A stretch of 7,685 bases of DNA from an uncultured Eudoraea sp. (GCA_905479615.1 CAJQNH010000021.1:1-7685), one strand, 5' to 3'; counted from the first letter of the stretch, positions 1 to 7,036 are shown. Notes: generated by a model from the sequence alone, not told the origin. Made by a program: numbers and translations.

Positions 1-78
1 ATAACAATATCCCAAATCAAACTATTTTGTGACGTATTTACCTATAAAAAAATATTTGCCAAAGGCTGCGAAAAGCTT

Positions 79-450
79 TTATTTGCTCAAGGAAACCACA
101 ATCCGTACCACTGCCCCTGTCCTTTCAAAAAGCTGCTGGCTCGTATCCTTGTCAAGTTCCAAGGTTTCTAATTTCTTTGAAGTTTTATCAGCATAAAATA
201 CTTCAAGACCTTCCCTCACGGTCAGCTTATAAACCACCGGCACCTGACAATAAGTAAAGCAAATACTATCCTTTTCCAGGGCTATTTGTTGTGGGGTAAA
301 GTCAATATCCACATAAGAAAAGGTTGTTGGTGCTTTTAAAAACTCGTCTTTGTTAAAAAACCCTGGACTAAAGATAATTTTACCTTCCTTAACGGCTACG
401 CCCAGTTCTCCCATCCTGCTTAGAATATCTTCTTTTACCTGGCCGGTCAT
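79..450 (-). CDS. Detached C-terminal domain of the phosphorylase (123-residue frame)
   Basis: This 123-residue frame has no sign of being an independent protein: no signal peptide, no separate promoter, and its ATG at 450 overlaps the preceding stop by ATGA. Reading its frame upstream of the ATG gives PTDPYSHTPAGKGAQQPG directly before MTGQVKEDILSR, and that continues the phosphorylase from its Phe1012. The body is beta-rich: GELGVAVKEGKIIFSPGFF (15-33) resembles the C-terminal strands of GH94-like phosphorylases that close the protein after the barrel, followed by SICFTYCQVPVVYKL (62-76) and a final strand VVRIVVSL. It is best read as the last part of the phosphorylase, cut off by a one-base deletion. 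Independent translation from the ATG is possible and could even restore function by association of the two parts, but nothing in the sequence shows it. The only features in the 78 bases between its stop and the window edge are an AAAAGCTTTT palindrome and a T-rich run; no clear terminator is visible. Confidence 0.65.
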   Translation of the reverse strand: MTGQVKEDILSRMGELGVAVKEGKIIFSPGFFNKDEFLKAPTTFSYVDIDFTPQQIALEKDSICFTYCQVPVVYKLTVREGLEVFYADKTSKKLETLELDKDTSQQLFERTGAVVRIVVSLSK

Positions 451-3400
451 CCCAGGTTGCTGGGCTCCTTTCCCGGCCGGGGTATGGGAATAAGGATCTG
501 TTGGAAAGCTCCATAGAGCTCAGGAGATTTATGTACCCCTATCCCTGCATTTATTTCATAGTAATGATCAATTAACCTTCCAATAATTGCCTGGTCCTCG
601 CCTTCCCCAATGGCTTTTAAACAGTACTCCATGACTGCCAGCAGTAATTTGGAAACCATATGCCAGTAAATAGAACCAAGCCCCTCATAACCAAAGAAAG
701 TTCCTGATCTGCCTGTGAAGGATTTATGATCAAATACCTCTTCAAAGGTATCTAAGAGTAATTGCTGTTCCTCCTTTACAAGGTTTTTATAGGCCTCTGC
801 AGGTAGTTCTGCCAGGGCCTTTTTTAAACTCTCGGCATTGTTAAAAGCCCCGTTAAAATGGTAGTCTCCTGCCACATCCTGTTCCAGCACCGTGGTATCC
901 TCATCCTTCAACAATTGGTGCATCAGCTTAGACTGAGTTACTTTTTCTGCAGGAATCTTGTTCTTATCTACAAAGCGTGCCAAATCCTTGTCGGGATATA
1001 AGATATAGCTGTATTGATCTTCCCGGAACAGGCTGCTGGCCTTTAACGCATCCAGCACTTCCAGACAGGCTGCTGAAGAGAGGTAGCCGGCGCTGAGAAC
1101 TGCCACCTGTCCCTCCAGCATTTCGCTTAAATAGGAAACAGAGATCTCCTTGTCATTTTCCACAGACATCAGGTTATAGGCATGGTACATCTTGTCTGCC
1201 CTTTTATTGGCATCTATAGAATGATCCATATACTTTAAGGCCACTTCTATAAAATTCAGCAGATCAGCTTTGGAAACATTTTTGCGGGACCCGCTAAACC
1301 CGTTCTCATAAATAGTGGCTCTGTAGTGGCTTCCCGCCTGTCCCAGGCCATCTATAATTAACTTTCTGTCAGTATCCGAGATCTTGCCTTTTAAGGTGTC
1401 TTTATAGGTTTCCAAAGTGGTGGTAAGCCCCTCAAAAAAAGTGATCAATTCTTCAGATAAGGCTAGCTCGGTAAAAGACGCTTTTTTAAGCGTGCTTTGA
1501 AAGAAACTTAAAAACCGTCTTAAATAATAGAGGGTCACCATAGAAACCCCATTCCCTACCAGAGCATTATTGGCATCATTCCATTCCGGCCTTTGCGTAT
1601 TCAGCCAGATCCCCGCTTCGGGAATAAAGTTGGAGCATTTGGCCATTAGGGTTACCAGCAATTTTTCCAGCAGATTTACTCTGTAGATCTCTCCGCTCTG
1701 ATCGGTCAAAAGAGCCCCGTCTGCACCCATTTTGGCTTTCCTTTTAAAGATCTCTTCGCTCAGCTCATGATCAAAATCTATGGTGTCTTTAGGGTTTTTT
1801 AAAGTGTCCTGATAACTTTTAATCTTATACGGAACATTTGCATACACAAACAGGTCCTGATTAAAATAGCTTTCCAGTCTGGAGGGATAATAGTCTTGTA
1901 TAAACTCTAAAAATTTGAGAAGGTAAATGATCTGGTGATCGCCCCAATACCCGATATAGGACCAAGGATCGTCCGGTTCTATGATCTCCCAGTCAAACCC
2001 ATCTTTGGTCACCCGGTAGGGGTTGTAGCCTTCAAAGGTGGTGGCATTTAAGAACTTATGGATCATACTGTCTATAAATTCCGGGTAGGAATGTGCCAGG
2101 GCTTCCCAGTTTTGGAAAATATCCCGCCAGTTCCCCTGATAATCCAGAATATTTGACCCATCTACCTCGCTTTGGGTATTTATGGAAAACTTGTTCCAGG
2201 GCCTGCTGGGGTCTCCATGCCGGCGGCTGAATTTTAAGGGCATATACTCAAAACACAATCTTTTGAAATCGTTATCTGTGTTCTCTAAAGCGATTTGGTG
2301 CAGGGTTTTAAGCGAAAAGACAACAGGCAAAACGTTTATCTCCGCTTCATTGTCTTTCCAGACTTTTTTGTTGGCCTTCTGTAAATAGGTTGTGAAATCC
2401 TTCTTTTGAATCTCATAATTCTTATCAAAAATACCACCCCGCATAATGTTGTACAGCACGTTGGAATAATGCCTGGCTGTGCGCAGATTATCTTCAGTTA
2501 CCTGCAAGCCGTCAGCTGCGGCAGCCAAATCAATCAGGTTTTGGGTACCCAGGGCTATATCCTGGTCTACTGACTGAGCGAGGTCTTTAGGGCTTTTTAA
2601 TTGTTCCTTAATGTCAATCACCTGGGAGGGACCCTGATTTACATTGGCAACCAGCATCCATTGTTTTTGTGTTGCTGCAGCCAAATTCAAATCCACACTA
2701 ATAAAATAGGCACCTTTTTCTGCCTTGACATCGGTTTCGTTTTTGAGGATGATGCCTCGTCTGAAATCATTGAGTTGTAGTGAGGAGACCAGATATGTTG
2801 GATGGTCTAAGCCCACAGACCAGGCAATGGTGGCCTTAAGGGCTTCACTAGGCTCGGCCTTGTCCACAATAATGGCACTCAGGGCAAAGATGCCCAGGCC
2901 CGTATCCGACTCTAACTCGCTCTTTTTATAGGCATCCACTAGGTTACTGCGGCCATTTTGTATGTCGGTATTTACCCCATAGGGCAGAATGTTCTGTAAA
3001 CCATCAAGGAGGGTGAGCTTAATGTCTTTTTTTGTATTGTTTATTAAGCTGGATTTTCTGACAAATCCGAACTTATTACTGGAGTTCCATTGGTATCTGA
3101 AGGTGAGACCAAGATCCTCGTTTATTTCTTCAAAGATGACCTTATTGCCGGTGTTGTTCTTGTAGAGATTTCTGCTGATGGTATAAAGGCCTTCATAGCG
3201 GTCAGAAAAAGGTTCCCATAAATAGGATTTGTTCTCCAAATGCACCCGCAATAATGTCTTACTGCCGGTTACCTCCAGAGATTCGGTTATTTTATCATCC
3301 GTGTAATAAGGAAAAAGGGAAGATTCACTATCCTTTCTTCCTGCGGTCAGGGCACCATTGCTTGAAATAAACATCCAGTGGTTGGAGTCACTGACAATGC

Positions 3401-3539
3401 TCATAAAAAAGGGTCTTAAGTTATTACTGTTGGAGATTTTGTAATAATCCTCATTTTCAAAATTCACATATTCCCCATTTACTTCGTGGGTTTCTAAATG
3501 AGCTAAGGCTTCCCCTAGGTATTGTTGCTCTGGTTTCAT
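447..3539 (-). CDS. GH94-like glycan phosphorylase, probable GH149-type beta-1,3-glucan phosphorylase (frame-broken at its 3' end)
   Basis: Large leaderless protein, 1030 residues from the ATG at 3539 (a TTG two codons upstream at 3545 is less likely). It has the architecture of inverting disaccharide/oligosaccharide phosphorylases: an N-terminal beta-sandwich (about 25-300, with ISSNGALTAGR), a helical linker, an (alpha/alpha)6 barrel and the start of a C-terminal domain. RPEWNDANNALVG (650-662) matches the GH94 WND motif and gives the general acid Asp655. DYQGNWRDIFQNWE (466-479) and SYIGYWGDHQ (527-536) line the barrel, and SGTFFGYEGLGSIYWHM (945-961) is the likely phosphate-binding region. 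The size is well above GH94 cellobiose phosphorylases (about 800) and fits GH149, whose members phosphorolyse beta-1,3-gluco-oligosaccharides to glucose 1-phosphate; GH161 or a long GH94 relative is the alternative. No signal peptide, hence cytoplasmic. After Phe1012 the frame switches to an unrelated 18-residue tail (QQILIPIPRPGKEPSNLG) and stops; the natural continuation lies in another frame. Confidence 0.85.
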   Translation of the reverse strand: MKPEQQYLGEALAHLETHEVNGEYVNFENEDYYKISNSNNLRPFFMSIVSDSNHWMFISSNGALTAGRKDSESSLFPYYTDDKITESLEVTGSKTLLRVHLENKSYLWEPFSDRYEGLYTISRNLYKNNTGNKVIFEEINEDLGLTFRYQWNSSNKFGFVRKSSLINNTKKDIKLTLLDGLQNILPYGVNTDIQNGRSNLVDAYKKSELESDTGLGIFALSAIIVDKAEPSEALKATIAWSVGLDHPTYLVSSLQLNDFRRGIILKNETDVKAEKGAYFISVDLNLAAATQKQWMLVANVNQGPSQVIDIKEQLKSPKDLAQSVDQDIALGTQNLIDLAAAADGLQVTEDNLRTARHYSNVLYNIMRGGIFDKNYEIQKKDFTTYLQKANKKVWKDNEAEINVLPVVFSLKTLHQIALENTDNDFKRLCFEYMPLKFSRRHGDPSRPWNKFSINTQSEVDGSNILDYQGNWRDIFQNWEALAHSYPEFIDSMIHKFLNATTFEGYNPYRVTKDGFDWEIIEPDDPWSYIGYWGDHQIIYLLKFLEFIQDYYPSRLESYFNQDLFVYANVPYKIKSYQDTLKNPKDTIDFDHELSEEIFKRKAKMGADGALLTDQSGEIYRVNLLEKLLVTLMAKCSNFIPEAGIWLNTQRPEWNDANNALVGNGVSMVTLYYLRRFLSFFQSTLKKASFTELALSEELITFFEGLTTTLETYKDTLKGKISDTDRKLIIDGLGQAGSHYRATIYENGFSGSRKNVSKADLLNFIEVALKYMDHSIDANKRADKMYHAYNLMSVENDKEISVSYLSEMLEGQVAVLSAGYLSSAACLEVLDALKASSLFREDQYSYILYPDKDLARFVDKNKIPAEKVTQSKLMHQLLKDEDTTVLEQDVAGDYHFNGAFNNAESLKKALAELPAEAYKNLVKEEQQLLLDTFEEVFDHKSFTGRSGTFFGYEGLGSIYWHMVSKLLLAVMEYCLKAIGEGEDQAIIGRLIDHYYEINAGIGVHKSPELYGAFQQILIPIPRPGKEPSNLG

Positions 3540-3564
3540 AGTCAATTCGTTTTATTTGAAACTA

Positions 3565-3601
3565 AAAACCTCCTAAGAAATAAATGACTTAAAGAGGTTT
3601 T
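3565..3601 (-). terminator. Terminator-like hairpin between thioesterase and phosphorylase genes
   Basis: On the minus strand, AAAACCTC (3601-3594) pairs perfectly with GAGGTTTT (3572-3565). An inner TAAG/CTTA pairing (3591-3588 with 3577-3574) extends the stem across a small bulge, leaving a 10-base loop. The 3' arm runs into a T-rich tail (GGTTTTTAGTTT), the layout of an intrinsic terminator. It sits about 50 bases beyond the thioesterase stop but only about 25 bases ahead of the phosphorylase start, leaving no room for a promoter between them. It may therefore be a partial terminator or attenuator that lowers phosphorylase expression. The stem is AT-rich with only four G-C pairs in its outer part, so efficiency is uncertain. 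Confidence 0.6.
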
Positions 3602-3650
3602 ATATCTGGTATTTTTTTAAGCTTTTAGAAAATTAATACAACTGTATAAG

Positions 3651-4088
3651 TTACTTTAAAATGGATTCTCCGTAATAATCGATGAACGATTTTCTCCAGG
3701 CTTCAGGAAAAGGGTGTTTTTTTAATTCCTCCATGTCATAAGCCATTAACAAGGTCTTGGAGATGGCTGCGAGCCGATCGTGATTTTTGCTATAGATTTT
3801 CCCTTCACACAGCACCCTGTCTTCCATCAATTCAAGTATTTCCAAAGTAATCAAAACGGTGTCCGGATAGGTCACCGGAAAGATATATTTGCAATCCTGC
3901 CAAGCCAGAATAGGAACTATTTTCCTAAACTTGAAATCTCCTCCATGCACTTTTTTAAACATCTCAATCCTTGCAGATTCCATCCAACGCAGGTAAACCG
4001 TGTTGTTCACGTGTTGCGCAGCATCCATATTCCCCCATTGTACAGGAAGTTCAAGTGTTACATAACTATCTGATGTATTCTCTATCAA
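3651..4088 (-). CDS. Acyl-CoA thioesterase, hotdog fold (4HBT/YbgC-FadM type)
   Basis: Cytoplasmic hotdog-fold thioesterase of 145 residues, the normal length for the 4-hydroxybenzoyl-CoA thioesterase/YbgC/FadM group, expected to hydrolyse acyl-CoA thioesters. The key motif is VQWGNMDAAQHVNNTVYLRWMESAR (residues 16 to 40): Asp22 aligns with the catalytic Asp of the family, and HVNN precedes the long hotdog helix. The usual first Asp of the DxD pattern is Asn20 here. The acyl substrate cannot be told. The start is unusual: the only usable initiator before the core is TTG at 4088-4086. An in-frame TAA lies at 4103-4101, and the ATG at 4093-4091 is out of frame and runs into TGA at once. One extra base just after that ATG would give an in-frame ATG start, so either a real TTG start or a small sequence error is possible. 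It begins 18 bases after the glycosidase stop, so it is probably co-transcribed, but it has no evident part in glucan use. Confidence 0.9.
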   Translation of the reverse strand: MIENTSDSYVTLELPVQWGNMDAAQHVNNTVYLRWMESARIEMFKKVHGGDFKFRKIVPILAWQDCKYIFPVTYPDTVLITLEILELMEDRVLCEGKIYSKNHDRLAAISKTLLMAYDMEELKKHPFPEAWRKSFIDYYGESILK

Positions 4089-4106
4089 GCCATCAATTAT
4101 TTAATC

Positions 4107-5426
4107 TTATTTAACCATAAAAGGAATATTGGCTGTTGCCGAATGATTTTGACCATCATTCACATAAACGAACAAGCGGTAAGGCCCTTTCCCCGGAGCC
4201 TTAAATACTACTGTTCCTTCTTCCTGCGAGATCACAAGTCCTTCAATGGATTCCGGCCTTGATTCCTCATCTCCTCCATCCTGCAGGTCCGTACTTTCTG
4301 GTAATATTTCCCAGCTATAGGTTAAGGGATCATCCTCATAATCCATGATTTCTATGGCGGCACTATATTCTCCTTCTTCTTCTAAATAAACATTGTCTAA
4401 GGCAGCCTTTCCGTCCAGGGTGTAGTTTTCTATAACGGGTGTCCTGTTTTCCGGCCATTGACCATTCCAGATATAATGCATGACATCCACGGATTCTGTC
4501 TCTTTGCCATCTTCTAAAAAGATCCCGTACCAGGTGGGGGTTCTTTCTTGTTTATTACCCCAAAGAAAAACATAGGACCCTATGCACTGCGTGGTATCAG
4601 AAGCAATGCCTTTCTCATGGCGCTGCAAATAATTATTCGCTTTTACGGTGCTGTTTTGCTCTATAGGTGCTTCCCAGGCAGTTTTAGGTACTTCCCAATG
4701 CCCGGTTGCCCCCCATTCTGTTACCATATAGGGTCCTTCCCAGCCGTATTCTCTTATGAGACGAGGCACTTGTGGTAAATCTCCATACATCTGTACGGAT
4801 AAGATATCCAGATCCGGACACCGCTCTTTGATATACTTTACTTCCTTTTCGCCAATACCCGCCAAACTTGTGGTGGTAAGGTGATTTGGATCTACTTCGT
4901 GGATCATTTCTGAAATTTCATTCACCGCATCCCAAACTTTCGGATTCTCATAATGGAGGTTTAACTCATTTCCTATTCCCCATATTAACAGGGCCGGATG
5001 ATCTTTTAAGGCTAATACCTGCTGCTTTATGTCTAATAACTGTTTGTTTACTTCTTCGGGATCATCATAATCAAAACCATGTCTCTCCCGTCCTACTTCA
5101 ATCCCCATAGTTACCATGATGCCATTTTCATAAGCCTCATCAAGCACTTCCTTTCCGGATTTCTGACCATTTTCTGTTCGCCAGGTTCGGAACGAATTCG
5201 CATTATGGCTTGCAAGTGCAGGCACATTACCAAACTCCAGGCCTGCGCCTTTAATATAAAAAGGTTCATTATTAACCCTTAGCACAAATTTACCTGCCTC
5301 CTTATTGATGACTACTTTAGCCGGCATTTCAACTGCAGTTGCGGTTGCCTCAACTTCTTTTTTTTCCGATTTATCTTTGCAGGATAACAGCAATGATAAA
5401 CAAACGATACTTACAATAATTCTCAT
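4107..5426 (-). CDS. Lipoprotein clan GH-A glycoside hydrolase with C-terminal Ig/PKD-like domain
   Basis: Predicted membrane-anchored glycosidase of 439 residues. The N-terminus is a lipoprotein signal (MRIIVSIVCLSLLLSC) with lipobox LLSC and lipidated Cys16, followed by a charged linker rich in Lys and Glu. Residues about 45-320 form a TIM barrel of the GH2-C/GH5-like kind: LIWGIGNEL supplies the acid/base Glu154, and MVTEWGATGHW supplies the nucleophile Glu237, a retaining pair 83 residues apart. FRTWRTENG (79-87) is an early active-site strand. The conserved segment VFLWGNKQERTPTWYGIF (286-303) is the late barrel region. Residues about 330-439 are beta-rich, with DPLTYSWEI and YRLFVYVNDG like PKD or Ig-type folds. 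The GH2 N-terminal sugar-binding domains are absent, so this is not a classical beta-galactosidase. The exact family is not resolved; a GH158-like endo-beta-1,3-glucanase with its Ig-like tail is attractive given the beta-glucan context. Surface or periplasmic location is inferred. The ATG is 8 bases after the transporter stop, suggesting one operon. Confidence 0.9.
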   Translation of the reverse strand: MRIIVSIVCLSLLLSCKDKSEKKEVEATATAVEMPAKVVINKEAGKFVLRVNNEPFYIKGAGLEFGNVPALASHNANSFRTWRTENGQKSGKEVLDEAYENGIMVTMGIEVGRERHGFDYDDPEEVNKQLLDIKQQVLALKDHPALLIWGIGNELNLHYENPKVWDAVNEISEMIHEVDPNHLTTTSLAGIGEKEVKYIKERCPDLDILSVQMYGDLPQVPRLIREYGWEGPYMVTEWGATGHWEVPKTAWEAPIEQNSTVKANNYLQRHEKGIASDTTQCIGSYVFLWGNKQERTPTWYGIFLEDGKETESVDVMHYIWNGQWPENRTPVIENYTLDGKAALDNVYLEEEGEYSAAIEIMDYEDDPLTYSWEILPESTDLQDGGDEESRPESIEGLVISQEEGTVVFKAPGKGPYRLFVYVNDGQNHSATANIPFMVK

Positions 5427-5434
5427 TTTAAAAT

Positions 5435-6976
5435 CTATTTTCTAATTAATACTTCCTGTACTTCTTCTAATGTTTTACCCTTTGTTTCGATAACGTATTT
5501 ATAGACAAAGAATATGGCACAGAAAGACAATAAGGCATATATGGCAAATGTAGCTGTTGGTCCCAGATTGGATAATTCCCATGGGAATACCTGGGTAACC
5601 GAAAAGCTGACCAGGGAGTTAAAGAAGCCCACCACAGAAATGGCAATTCCTTTAACTTTGGTCGGGAATATTTCTGAAATCAGCGTCCACATAACCGGGC
5701 CCAATGAAATTGCAAAAGCTGCCACGTACAAGAGGATGGCTATAAGCACCAAGGTTGCATTAACCTGAATAAAGTTGGTAATTTCATTGCGTTTAAACTT
5801 GAGGAAGAGGTCTTTATTCATCATAGGTTCTACCTCCTCAAAAAGGGCAGCCTGACCATCGAAAGATTTGCCATTTAAATCTGTTAAAGCAGTTCTTATC
5901 TCGGTGTTGCCCACTTTAGCCAGTGTTTCCTCATTAAAATCATATGAAGCATTGTTAAATGCAAAGGCCGCCATTAAAAGGGCAATAGTCATAAAAGTAG
6001 TGCCTATTAACAAAAGGGGTTTACGTCCCAGCCTGTCGATCAGCCATATGGCTACCAGGGTGAATACCAGGTTGGTAAGCCCTACGACAATGGCTTGTAA
6101 AAAGGAAGAGTCTGTGCTACCTCCTGCTTGTTCAAAAATGGTTGGTGCGTAATAGAATACCGCATTTATACCGGTAATTTGCTGAAAAAAGGCAATCCCC
6201 AGGGCAATGATCATTATCGTGCGGTTTCGGTTACTAAAAAGATCGGCTAATTTGCCTTTTTCCTCTTTCTTGGCAACACCGCGCTTAATCTCGGCAATAG
6301 TTATCTCGGCATATTCCTCCCCGCCTATCTTCGCAAGGATCTTTCTTGCCGGTTCAACCTGATTTAATCTAGTAATTAACCAACGTGGGCTTTTTGGTAC
6401 CGTAAAAAGAGCTAAAAAATAAATGGCCGCCGGGATAGCTTCAACCCCCAACATATATCTCCAACTATTTTCACCCATATCTACGAGAAAATAATTAGAG
6501 AAATAGGCAACGGATATCCCGATAACTATATTCAATTGATTGAATGACACCAGACTACCCCTGAGTTTTGGCGGTGCTATTTCTGCAATATAGATGGGTG
6601 CAATAAGGATGGCGCCTCCAATTCCAATGCCTCCAATAATACGGGCAATAATAAATTCTGTATATCCGGTTGCCATGGCAGACCAGGAAGCAGAGATTGT
6701 AAAAAGTGCGGCTACAAAAATCAAGACATTTTTTCGGCCGTACTTATCGCTCAGGGGACCGGCCATTAAATTTCCTGCCATGGCGCCAAAAACGACACAG
6801 CCTACAGAAAATCCGAGCATCCATTCTGTCATTTCAAAATAGACTGTAATTCCTTTTACTGCACCGGAAATAACGGCACTATCAAATCCCAGTAAAAACC
6901 CTCCCAAAGCAACTATCAGGCTTATGAGAATGGTATAGGATTTATTCATTTTTATAACTTTATCTGATTCTTCCAT
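5435..6976 (-). CDS. MFS sugar transporter, sugar porter family (XylE/GLUT-like)
   Basis: Inner-membrane sugar:proton symporter of the sugar porter family, 513 residues with about 12 membrane helices. The family signatures are all present in order: GFLLGFDSAVISGA in helix 1 (about 26-39), GPLSDKYGRK in the loop after helix 2 (73-82), ARIIGGIGIGG (111-121), PIYIAEIAPPKLRG (127-140), PKSPRWL (194-200), QQITGINAVFYYAPTIF in helix 7 (265-281), DRLGRK (314-319), GPVMWTLISEIFPTKVKG (426-443) and ETKGKTLEE (497-505). The Gln pair and Asn of the helix 7 motif are the sugar-contacting positions in XylE. A polar stretch of about 60 residues (about 341-403) separates helix 9 from helix 10. The substrate is not readable from motifs; glucose or short beta-glucan oligosaccharides fit the neighbours. 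The ATG at 6976 is used; an ATG ten codons in (6949) begins MNKSYTIL, just ahead of helix 1, and is also possible. The 60 bases upstream contain no convincing promoter. The next gene starts only 8 bases after the stop, so co-transcription is likely. Confidence 0.95.
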   Translation of the reverse strand: MEESDKVIKMNKSYTILISLIVALGGFLLGFDSAVISGAVKGITVYFEMTEWMLGFSVGCVVFGAMAGNLMAGPLSDKYGRKNVLIFVAALFTISASWSAMATGYTEFIIARIIGGIGIGGAILIAPIYIAEIAPPKLRGSLVSFNQLNIVIGISVAYFSNYFLVDMGENSWRYMLGVEAIPAAIYFLALFTVPKSPRWLITRLNQVEPARKILAKIGGEEYAEITIAEIKRGVAKKEEKGKLADLFSNRNRTIMIIALGIAFFQQITGINAVFYYAPTIFEQAGGSTDSSFLQAIVVGLTNLVFTLVAIWLIDRLGRKPLLLIGTTFMTIALLMAAFAFNNASYDFNEETLAKVGNTEIRTALTDLNGKSFDGQAALFEEVEPMMNKDLFLKFKRNEITNFIQVNATLVLIAILLYVAAFAISLGPVMWTLISEIFPTKVKGIAISVVGFFNSLVSFSVTQVFPWELSNLGPTATFAIYALLSFCAIFFVYKYVIETKGKTLEEVQEVLIRK

Positions 6977-7036
6977 GGTATTGGTTCTTGGTTTGGTTAT
7001 ATTTTTTGTTTTTTGGTACTTCTATAAAAAGAGAAA

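Larger units (their letters stand above)
79..3539 (-). pseudogene. Reconstructed full-length phosphorylase gene interrupted by a single-base frameshift
   Basis: This entry joins the two preceding reading frames into one locus. On the minus strand the sequence around 512-499 reads TAT GGA GCT TTC CAA CAG (YGAFQQ) in the upstream frame. Adding one base in the TTTCC tract (504-507), for example GCT TTT CCA ACA, changes it to YGAF followed by PTDPYSHTPAGKGAQQPG and then the 123-residue frame, giving 1012+18+123 = 1153 residues. That length suits GH149 enzymes, and the restored join has a normal, well-composed protein sequence where the present tail does not. A run of T next to C is a common place for indel errors, so this may be a sequencing or assembly artefact. 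If it is real, the enzyme loses its C-terminal domain and is probably impaired. No canonical slippery heptamer is present, so programmed frameshifting is unlikely. Confidence 0.75.

Noticed and set aside
1..78. Promoter for a further downstream gene (minus-strand TAGTTTG near 18-24)
   Set aside because: It resembles the Bacteroidota -7 element but has one spacer base instead of two, and no TTTG at a proper -33 distance was found.
447..450. ATGA overlap between the phosphorylase stop and the 123-residue frame, as a translational coupling signal
   Set aside because: The overlap arises because the frameshifted phosphorylase happens to read TGA across the Met codon of the GMTGQ segment. The frame continuity upstream of this ATG makes a single broken gene the simpler reading.
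499..509. Programmed ribosomal -1 frameshift at GCTTTCCAA
   Set aside because: The bases do not form a canonical X-XXY-YYZ slippery heptamer, and no strong pseudoknot or stem was apparent just downstream. Mutation or sequence error is more likely.
2182..2931. Plus-strand open frames of 68 codons (2182-2388 and 2725-2931)
   Set aside because: They lie wholly inside the phosphorylase on the opposite strand and have no recognisable domains, so they are antisense shadows.
3569..3574. AGGAGG as the ribosome binding site of the phosphorylase
   Set aside because: It is 29 bases upstream of the ATG at 3539 and 23 from the TTG at 3545, far beyond normal spacing, and genes of this group rarely depend on Shine-Dalgarno pairing.
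3780..5282. Plus-strand open frames across the thioesterase and glycosidase (3780-4073, 4548-4778, 4886-5110, 5079-5282)
   Set aside because: Antisense to well-supported genes, with no coherent protein features.
5514..6842. Plus-strand open frames within the transporter gene (5514-5768, 5868-6152, 6594-6842)
   Set aside because: Antisense to a gene with a full set of sugar-porter motifs; their composition reflects the reverse complement of membrane-helix codons.
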